DNA from: Gammaproteobacteria bacterium | GTDB lineage: Bacteria; Pseudomonadota; Gammaproteobacteria; Pseudomonadales; Halieaceae | Reading direction: 5' to 3' | Length of the DNA stretch: 9,216 nt | Assembly: GCA_002748505.1 (NCBI GenBank) | Contig: PDSN01000060.1 | Location: forward strand, 1 to 9,216 | Shown: positions 1 through 4,696 of the stretch, piece by piece | How positions within the stretch are numbered: position 1 is the first letter of the stretch | Layout of the letters: every line of letters starts with the position of its first letter | Made by a program: the position numbers and the translations under genes | Notes under the pieces: model-generated | What the model was told of the DNA's origin: nothing | Database searches by the model: none | The model's input: the letters and a program-made list of their open reading frames with translations, nothing else

Positions 1-62
1 TGGTCGGCACTCCACATTAAACAGACAAAACCGAAAATAATAGCGATAATCGCGAGCAGCAT
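1..62 (-). CDS. yrbG: Calcium/sodium antiporter, N-terminal fragment (YrbG-like)
   Basis: This is the first 20 codons of a leftward gene cut by the window edge. It reads MLLAIIAIIFGFVCLMWSAD from an ATG at complement 60-62. A hydrophobic first helix followed by a Trp/Tyr-Ser-Ala-Asp motif is how E. coli YrbG and related CaCA-family calcium/sodium exchangers begin (YrbG starts MLLA and has YSAD at the same place). Such proteins are inner-membrane cation/Ca2+ exchangers with about ten membrane segments. A modest AGGA lies about 11 bases before the ATG. Context supports the call: in E. coli yrbG is divergent from the mla operon, and here it is divergent from mlaC. The identification rests on 20 residues plus synteny, so another membrane protein cannot be excluded. 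Confidence 0.72.
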   Translation of the reverse strand, partial: MLLAIIAIIFGFVCLMWSAD

Positions 63-133
63 AAGTGCGCAAATCCTGTTAAAGTCGCCGCCAGAGGATC
101 GGGAACTTGTCGGCGAGGTATAAGTCCAAGCTG

Positions 134-165
134 GGCGAAACGTGCTTCGCCGGTAAATACCCGGC
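134..165. repeat. Two overlapping inverted repeats in the divergent intergenic region
   Basis: GGCGAA (134-139) pairs with TTCGCC (146-151) around a 6-base loop. GCCGG (149-153) pairs with CCGGC (161-165) around a 7-base loop. The arms share bases 149-151, so both hairpins cannot form at once. No T-run follows either one, so neither is a terminator. They could be an operator or chance structure. In a leftward transcript starting near 158, the first repeat would sit in the antiporter leader. Confidence 0.3.
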
Positions 166-173
166 ATTATAGC
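146..173 (+). promoter_or_regulatory. Weak candidate promoter for mlaC
   Basis: TTCGCC (146-151) and TATAGC (168-173) are separated by 16 bases and face mlaC. Each box matches consensus only partly (3 of 6 and 4 of 6). mlaC needs a promoter in this region, because the only gene upstream runs the other way and no other start of transcription is visible. This is the best pair I can find, but it is weak. Confidence 0.25.
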
Positions 174-192
174 CTGTTCCCGCCAATGTCAC
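166..192 (-). promoter_or_regulatory. Putative sigma70 promoter reading toward the antiporter gene
   Basis: The reverse strand carries a perfect TATAAT at complement 166-171 and GTGACA (5 of 6 to TTGACA) at complement 187-192. The 15-base spacing is shorter than ideal. Transcription would start near 158 and leave a leader of roughly 95 bases before the antiporter ATG. The right part of the element lies just before the mlaC ribosome-binding site, so this promoter and mlaC expression would share the same DNA. Confidence 0.42.
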
Positions 193-210
193 TACGTAGA
201 GGTTTAAGAC

Positions 211-900
211 ATGACGAAACGGATAAAAGCCGCCAGTTGGATGTTCGCGTTACTGCTGGGTGTTGCCAGTGCGGTTCAGGCAAAAGCGCCGACCGACCAC
301 AGCGCCTATGAAGTGGTGGCCGAGGCCACGGTAAGTATCCAGGATATTTTGACCCAGGCGCCCAGCTATGCAGCCGACGATCCTGAACGGTATTACGCGG
401 CCTTACATCAAGTGCTGGATCCCGTCATCGATTATCGAGGTTTTGCCCGCGGGGTGATGGGGGCTTATGCCAGCTCAGAGCGCTATCGATCACTGGATAA
501 AACGGGCCGGGCGCAGCTTCGCAAACAGCTCAATCGCTTTACCACGGTGATTAAGGGCAGCCTGGTCGAAACCTATGGCAAGGGTTTGCTGGCCTTTGCC
601 GGCAGTAAAATTGAAACCCTGCCTGTCAAGGCGGAGGATCACAGCAAGCGTGTTGTTTCCATCGCGCAAAAAGTCTACGCCGCAGGTGGTGCGCCGAAGA
701 CCGTGAATTACCTGATGGCGCAGAATAAAAAAGGCCAGTGGCAATTGCGTAACGTGGTGATTGAGGCGGTTAATCTGGGTAAGGTGTATCGCAACCAATT
801 TGAATCCGCAGCGCGTCGTGAAAACGGCGATTTGGATGCGGTGATCGGGCAATGGGAAGGTGAAGCTCCCGAGGTGGTGACCGAAGCGGCGACCCAATAA
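211..900 (+). CDS. mlaC: MlaC/Ttg2D, periplasmic phospholipid-binding shuttle
   Basis: MlaC carries single phospholipids across the periplasm between the outer-membrane MlaA-porin complex and the inner-membrane MlaFEDB ABC transporter, keeping the outer leaflet asymmetric. The 229-residue product starts with a typical Sec signal peptide: basic MTKRIK, a hydrophobic stretch at about 7-22, and a likely cleavage after VQA (residue 24). The mature part fits the Ttg2/MlaC family, including the DYRGFARGVMGAY segment near residues 74-86 and SLVETYGKGL near 117-126. The tail after about residue 205 is acidic and a little longer than in E. coli MlaC (211 residues in total). AGAGG at 198-202, 8 bases before the ATG, supports the start. 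The gene is divergent from a yrbG-like gene and followed by ibaG. The usual mlaFED before it and mlaB after it are both missing. Confidence 0.93.
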   Translation: MTKRIKAASWMFALLLGVASAVQAKAPTDHSAYEVVAEATVSIQDILTQAPSYAADDPERYYAALHQVLDPVIDYRGFARGVMGAYASSERYRSLDKTGRAQLRKQLNRFTTVIKGSLVETYGKGLLAFAGSKIETLPVKAEDHSKRVVSIAQKVYAAGGAPKTVNYLMAQNKKGQWQLRNVVIEAVNLGKVYRNQFESAARRENGDLDAVIGQWEGEAPEVVTEAATQ

Positions 901-910
901 GCGCCGACCC

Positions 911-941
911 TGTCGCTATTTGAGGAAAAGTGTCCTAAAAT
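911..941 (+). promoter_or_regulatory. Possible weak promoter before ibaG-murA
   Basis: TAAAAT at 936-941 matches the -10 consensus at 5 of 6 positions. No good -35 lies at 16-18 bases; TGTCGC (911-916) is 19 bases away and weak. The 77-base gap between mlaC and ibaG is large enough for an internal promoter that would let ibaG-murA be expressed independently of mlaC, but the sequence evidence is thin. Confidence 0.22.
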
Positions 942-964
942 GCCTCGCTTTTGGCGATTTCACG

Positions 965-980
965 GGAGGGGGCAGGCGTG
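965..980 (+). promoter_or_regulatory. Shine-Dalgarno that sets the GTG start of ibaG
   Basis: GGAGG at 965-969 sits 8 bases before GTG 978-980, an ideal arrangement. An in-frame TTG at 951 lies upstream of this site, has no comparable ribosome-binding site, and would make the Shine-Dalgarno part of the coding sequence. GTG 978 is therefore the preferred start. Confidence 0.75.
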
Positions 981-1217
981 GATGCACAGCAAGTCGAGGA
1001 ACTGGTGAAGGCGGTTTTACCGGATTGCGAGGTTCAAGTTGCCGGTGAGGGTAACGCCTATCAACTGGTCGTGGTTGATGCCCAGTTTGAGGGGATGCGC
1101 CAGGTAAAACGTCAACAAACGGTTTACGCTGGTTTGAACGGCGCCATCGCTGATGGCAGCATCCACGCGGTGACTATTCGCGCCTTCAGTCCCGACGAAG
1201 CCCAGGCTTTGATTTAA
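978..1217 (+). CDS. ibaG: BolA-family protein IbaG
   Basis: This is a small cytosolic BolA-like protein of 79 residues from the GTG start. IbaG in E. coli binds monothiol glutaredoxin Grx4 with a shared [2Fe-2S] cluster and is linked to acid stress. The family core is visible: FEGMRQVKRQQTVYAGL near residues 40-56, and IHAVTIRAFSP near 63-73, whose His is the conserved histidine proposed as a cluster ligand. The only Cys is in LPDCEV (residue 17). The length fits the family (E. coli IbaG has 84 residues). It lies between mlaC and murA as in E. coli, except that mlaB is not in between. The stop is 24 bases before murA, so the two are probably cotranscribed. Its Fe-S role is inferred from the family. 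Confidence 0.9.
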   Translation: MDAQQVEELVKAVLPDCEVQVAGEGNAYQLVVVDAQFEGMRQVKRQQTVYAGLNGAIADGSIHAVTIRAFSPDEAQALI

Positions 1218-1230
1218 CCGGCGCGCTTAC

Positions 1231-1244
1231 AGGACACAACTTTG
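1231..1244 (+). promoter_or_regulatory. Shine-Dalgarno that sets the TTG start of murA
   Basis: AGGA at 1231-1234 stands 7 bases before TTG 1242-1244. Reading from this TTG gives MDKLLITGG, which aligns with the usual MDKF/L start of MurA. No in-frame ATG lies between here and the conserved Lys22 region, so the non-ATG start is well supported. Confidence 0.8.
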
Positions 1245-2504
1245 GATAAACTGCTTATTACCGGCGGCAAACCCCTGGAGGGCGAGCTGCGTATCTCCGG
1301 TGCGAAAAACGCCGCCTTGCCCATTTTAGCGGCCACTTTACTGGCCGATGATTCCGTCACCGTAAAAAATCTGCCGCATCTGCACGACATTACCTCCATG
1401 ATCGAGCTGTTGGGCTGTCTCGGCGTCGGTGTCGTTGTCGATGAAAAGCTCAATCTTGAAATCAATGCCACCAATGTGACGGATTATTCCGCGCCTTACG
1501 AGTTGGTGAAAAAGATGCGCGCCTCGATTTTAGTCCTGGGCCCCCTGGTGGCGCGCTTTGGTAAGGCCAGGGTCTCTTTTCCCGGCGGCTGTACCATTGG
1601 CTCGCGCCCGGTCGATATTCACCTTAAGGGTCTGGAAGCCATGGGTGCGCAGATCACCATTGATGGCGGCTACATTAACGCCACCAGCCCCGGCAGGCTT
1701 AAAGGGGCTCGTATCCTGATGGAAACCGTGACCGTGGGCGGCACGGAAAACCTGCTGACTGCGGCGGTTCTGGCAGAGGGGCGCACCGTGCTGGAAAACG
1801 CTGCGCGGGAGCCAGAGGTGGTGGATCTGGCAGAGTGCTTGATTGCTATGGGTGCCAACATCAGCGGTCACGGCACCGATACCATCACGGTTGACGGTGT
1901 CGAACGTCTGCATGGCTGTACCTACAGCGTGATGCCCGACCGCATCGAAACCGGCACCTATCTGGTGGCTGCAGCGGCGACACGCGGTAAGGTAATGCTG
2001 CGCGATACCTGCCCCGACGCCCTGGAAGTGGTGCTGCACAAGCTCGAAGAGGCCGGTGCGCATCTGGAGGTGGGCGAGGATTGGATTTCCCTGGATATGC
2101 ACGGGAAACGGCCCAAAGCGGTGAATCTTAAGACCTTGCCCTATCCCGGTTTTCCCACCGATATGCAGGCGCAGTTTACCGCGATGAATGCGGTGGCGGA
2201 GGGTACGGGTACGGTGGTTGAAACCGTGTTCGAAAACCGTCTGGTACAGACCCATGAGATGAACCGCATGGGTGCAAATATTGTGATTGAAGGTCACACC
2301 GCAATTATTACCGGCCAGGAAAAACTCACGGGCGCGCCGGTAATGGCCTCGGACCTGCGCGCCTCTGCCAGCCTGGTGATTGCCGGCCTGGTTGCAAATG
2401 GTGAAACCTGTGTCGATCGTATCTATCACATCGATCGCGGTTACGAATGTATTGAAGAAAAGCTGCAAACCCTCGGTGCGGATATCAGGCGCATTGCAGA
2501 GTAA
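1242..2504 (+). CDS. murA: UDP-N-acetylglucosamine 1-carboxyvinyltransferase MurA
   Basis: MurA transfers the enolpyruvyl group of phosphoenolpyruvate to UDP-GlcNAc in the cytoplasm, the first committed step of peptidoglycan synthesis. The 420-residue product matches the family length (419 in E. coli). Key residues are present: Lys22 in SGAKNA, Arg93 in KMRAS, the active-site Cys117 in PGGCTIG (E. coli Cys115, the residue alkylated by fosfomycin), and Asp307 in FPTDMQAQ (E. coli Asp305). Cys rather than Asp in the loop predicts a fosfomycin-sensitive enzyme. The DLRASASLVIAGL segment near the C-terminus completes the EPT-synthase fold. The start codon is TTG. The gene follows ibaG by 24 bases and precedes hisG by 17, so the three are probably one operon. 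Confidence 0.98.
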   Translation: MDKLLITGGKPLEGELRISGAKNAALPILAATLLADDSVTVKNLPHLHDITSMIELLGCLGVGVVVDEKLNLEINATNVTDYSAPYELVKKMRASILVLGPLVARFGKARVSFPGGCTIGSRPVDIHLKGLEAMGAQITIDGGYINATSPGRLKGARILMETVTVGGTENLLTAAVLAEGRTVLENAAREPEVVDLAECLIAMGANISGHGTDTITVDGVERLHGCTYSVMPDRIETGTYLVAAAATRGKVMLRDTCPDALEVVLHKLEEAGAHLEVGEDWISLDMHGKRPKAVNLKTLPYPGFPTDMQAQFTAMNAVAEGTGTVVETVFENRLVQTHEMNRMGANIVIEGHTAIITGQEKLTGAPVMASDLRASASLVIAGLVANGETCVDRIYHIDRGYECIEEKLQTLGADIRRIAE

Positions 2505-2521
2505 GGCAGCGAAGGAATATC

Positions 2522-3154
2522 ATGAGCCAAGTGCTGACCCTCGCCCTGACTAAGGGGCGCATTCTACAGGAAACCCTGCCGCTCCTCGCGGCGGCGGGTA
2601 TCGCTCCGCTTGAAGATATTGCCAAAAGTCGTAAACTGATTTTTGCAACCACCCGCGACGATGTGCAAATGGTGATTCTGCGCGGCTCTGACGTGCCCAC
2701 CTATGTGCGTCACGGCGTGGCCGATGTGGGCGTGGTGGGCAAAGATGTGCTGTTAGAGCAGGGCGCGGACGGCTTATACGAACCGCTGGATTTAGGTATC
2801 GCCCGCTGCAAATTGATGACCGCGGGCCCCGCTGCGAGACCGCACAAAAATGCCCAACGCCTTACCGTGGCAACCAAATTTACCGCGGTGGCGCGCCGCT
2901 ACTACGCCGCGCGCGGGGTGCAGGCCAATATCATTAAGCTCTACGGCGCGATGGAGTTGGCACCGCTGATGGGGCTGGCGGATGAGATCGTCGATATTGT
3001 CGACACGGGCAACACTTTGAAAGCCAATGGCATGGTACCCTACGAGGAGATCGCCAACATCAGCTCGCGCTTGATCGTCAATAAGGCGTCAATGCGCGCC
3101 CGCTCCAGCCAGATCAACGCCCTGCTCGAAGCGGTGTCTGCGGCTCTGTCGTAG
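2522..3154 (+). CDS. hisG: ATP phosphoribosyltransferase, short form HisG(S)
   Basis: HisG condenses ATP with PRPP to phosphoribosyl-ATP, the first step of histidine synthesis. The 210-residue protein has the catalytic two-lobed domain only: LALTKGRI at 7-14, and the PRPP-binding loop around EIVDIVDTGNTL (155-166). It lacks the C-terminal regulatory domain of the roughly 300-residue long form found in E. coli. Short forms work as a hetero-oligomer with HisZ, a histidyl-tRNA-synthetase-like subunit that carries histidine feedback. hisZ is not in this window. AAGGA at 2512-2516, 5 bases before the ATG, supports the start. Its place right behind murA is common in Pseudomonas relatives. Confidence 0.96.
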   Translation: MSQVLTLALTKGRILQETLPLLAAAGIAPLEDIAKSRKLIFATTRDDVQMVILRGSDVPTYVRHGVADVGVVGKDVLLEQGADGLYEPLDLGIARCKLMTAGPAARPHKNAQRLTVATKFTAVARRYYAARGVQANIIKLYGAMELAPLMGLADEIVDIVDTGNTLKANGMVPYEEIANISSRLIVNKASMRARSSQINALLEAVSAALS

Positions 3155-3192
3155 GAGTTTCTTTCCTTTCGAGGGCTGTCATTTCCCATTCT

Positions 3193-3221
3193 GGGATGGA
3201 GCAGGGCGCAGGGTTTATACT
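3193..3221 (+). promoter_or_regulatory. Possible promoter in the hisG-hisD gap
   Basis: The 108-base gap between hisG and hisD contains TATACT at 3216-3221 (5 of 6 to the -10 consensus), 41 bases before the hisD ATG. The region where a -35 would fall (3193-3198, GGGATG) does not resemble TTGACA, so an activator or another sigma factor would be needed. A short imperfect hairpin (TCCCA 3184-3188 with TGGGA 3192-3196) lies just upstream; it has no T-run and is not a terminator. Confidence 0.28.
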
Positions 3222-3262
3222 GGCCATCACCAGGCACCAACGCCGACAAGCAAGGAACGACG

Positions 3263-4552
3263 ATGTTACGTTTAGATTCAAGCCAAGCAGATTTTGACAA
3301 GCGCTTACAGGCCTTGACCGAATGGGAATCCGTGGCCGACGACAGCGTCGAGCGCGCGGTGGATGATATTATCAACGCTGTGCGTCAGCGCGGTGATGCG
3401 GCGCTGCTGGAGTTCACCGAGCGTTTTGATGGCGTTGCGGCCAAGAGCGTGGCAGATCTGGAAATCCCTCCCGCGCGGATGCAGGCAGCACTGGACAGTC
3501 TCGATGACAGTGCTCGCGAATCACTGACACTTGCCGCGGACAGAATCCGCGATTTTCACCTGCGACAAGTGGCCACGAGCTGGCAATATCAGGACACTTA
3601 CGGCAACACCCTCGGTCAGCGCGTTACGCCGCTGGATCGGGCGGGGCTGTATGTGCCGGGCGGTCAGGCCAGTTATCCATCCTCGGTATTGATGAATGCC
3701 ATTCCCGCCAAGGTCGCCGACGTGGGCGAGGTGGTGATGGTGGTGCCCGCGCCCAAGGGTGATCTCAGCGAATGGGTGCTCGCCGCCGCAGCGGTGGCGG
3801 GGGTGGATCGGGCGTTTACCATCGGCGGTGCCCAGGCCGTAGCGGCGCTGGCCTACGGTACGCAAACCATTCCCGCAGTGGATAAAATCGTCGGGCCGGG
3901 CAATCGCTTTGTGGCCGCGGCCAAGCGCAAGGTTTTTGGTCAAGTCGGCATCGATATGGTGGCCGGGCCGTCGGAAATTCTCATTATTTCAGATGGCAGC
4001 GCAAACCCCGACTGGGTGGCGATGGATATGTTTTCCCAGGCAGAGCACGACGCCAGCGCGCAGTCGATTCTATTGTGCCCCGATGCGGCGTATCTCGATG
4101 CTGTGGCGGAAAGCATCGAAAAACTGCTGGTCACTATGCCCCGCGCGGATATCATTCAGGCTTCGCTCAACAACCGCGGCGCGATGATTTTAACCCGCGA
4201 CCTGGATGAGGCCGCGCAAATCAGCAATCGACTGGCACCGGAGCATTTGGAGTTGTCCGTGGCAGAACCAGAGGCTTTGCTGGAAAAAATCGCTCACGCG
4301 GGCGCCATTTTTATGGGCATCTGGACCTGCGAAGCCCTGGGTGATTACTGCGCGGGCCCCAACCACGTGCTGCCCACCTCCCGCAGCGCTCGCTTCTCCT
4401 CACCGCTTGGTGTGTACGACTTTCAAAAACGCAGCTCGATAATCCACTGTAGCCGCGAAGGTGTGGCAGAACTGGGCAAACACGCGGCGAATTTGGCAAA
4501 AGGTGAATCGCTGTCTGCCCATGCGGCGAGTGCGCAAATGCGGTTTCTCTAA
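3263..4552 (+). CDS. hisD: Histidinol dehydrogenase
   Basis: HisD is a zinc enzyme that oxidises L-histidinol to L-histidine in two NAD+-dependent steps, the last reactions of histidine synthesis. The 429-residue length is normal. The zinc ligands known from E. coli are all present one position later: Gln259 and His262 (SQAEHD), Asp361 (LGDY) and His420 (SAHAAS). The catalytic Glu327-His328 pair lies in LAPEHLE. The family signatures VPGGQASYPS (131-140), VGPGNRFVA (210-218) and AGPNHVLPTS (364-373) are intact. AAGGA at 3252-3256 is 6 bases before the ATG. The gene runs in the same direction as hisG but is separated from it by 108 bases. hisC, which usually follows hisD in Pseudomonas-type operons, is absent; gyrA comes next. 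Confidence 0.98.
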   Translation: MLRLDSSQADFDKRLQALTEWESVADDSVERAVDDIINAVRQRGDAALLEFTERFDGVAAKSVADLEIPPARMQAALDSLDDSARESLTLAADRIRDFHLRQVATSWQYQDTYGNTLGQRVTPLDRAGLYVPGGQASYPSSVLMNAIPAKVADVGEVVMVVPAPKGDLSEWVLAAAAVAGVDRAFTIGGAQAVAALAYGTQTIPAVDKIVGPGNRFVAAAKRKVFGQVGIDMVAGPSEILIISDGSANPDWVAMDMFSQAEHDASAQSILLCPDAAYLDAVAESIEKLLVTMPRADIIQASLNNRGAMILTRDLDEAAQISNRLAPEHLELSVAEPEALLEKIAHAGAIFMGIWTCEALGDYCAGPNHVLPTSRSARFSSPLGVYDFQKRSSIIHCSREGVAELGKHAANLAKGESLSAHAASAQMRFL

Positions 4553-4577
4553 GCTCGCCCCTGAAATCGTCTGGCGG

Positions 4578-4682
4578 TTCCTCAAGGTTAGCCAAGCCGC
4601 CCCAAAACCCGTATAATTAGTCGTTTGTTTTACGGGCCTGGCGGCGGTTTTAGCGGTCGTTGCAGGTTCACAGCTTGAGGAA
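4578..4682. repeat. 9-base perfect inverted repeat flanking the gyrA promoter
   Basis: TTCCTCAAG at 4578-4586 is the exact reverse complement of CTTGAGGAA at 4674-4682, with 87 bases between the arms. The left arm lies before the gyrA promoter. The right arm lies in the gyrA leader and overlaps the first two bases of its AAGGA Shine-Dalgarno. Both arms are on the same RNA only if transcription reads through from hisD; an mRNA from the gyrA promoter contains only the right arm. The function is inferred and the repeat could be chance. Confidence 0.4.
4589..4617 (+). promoter_or_regulatory. Sigma70-type promoter of gyrA
   Basis: A perfect TATAAT at 4612-4617 is preceded by TAGCCA (4 of 6 to TTGACA) at 4589-4594 with the optimal 17-base spacing. 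Transcription would start near 4624, giving a leader of about 73 bases before the gyrA ATG. An inverted repeat CCCGTA (4608-4613) / TACGGG (4631-4636) overlaps the start of the -10 box and the start region. This is the strongest promoter in the window and fits an essential gene that has left the his operon upstream. Confidence 0.72.
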
Positions 4683-4696
4683 GGAAAACACTCCCA

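Noticed and set aside
951..977. Upstream TTG start for ibaG (88-residue form)
   Set aside because: It lacks a good Shine-Dalgarno and would translate through the GGAGG that is ideally placed for GTG 978. The added residues have no counterpart I recognise in the family.
2413..2437. Repeated TCGATCG in murA as a possible protein-binding site
   Set aside because: Both copies come from codons of conserved MurA residues (VDR and IDR), so codon constraint explains them.
1530..2468. A 312-codon open frame on the reverse strand across murA
   Set aside because: It lies wholly opposite a certain gene, is rich in His, Gln and Arg as expected from the complement of GC-rich codons, has no recognisable domain and no ribosome-binding site I can see.
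4573..4601. GGCGG/CCGCC inverted repeat after hisD as a Rho-independent terminator
   Set aside because: The stem is short with a long loop and is followed by CCAAAACCC instead of a T-run, so it does not fit an intrinsic terminator.
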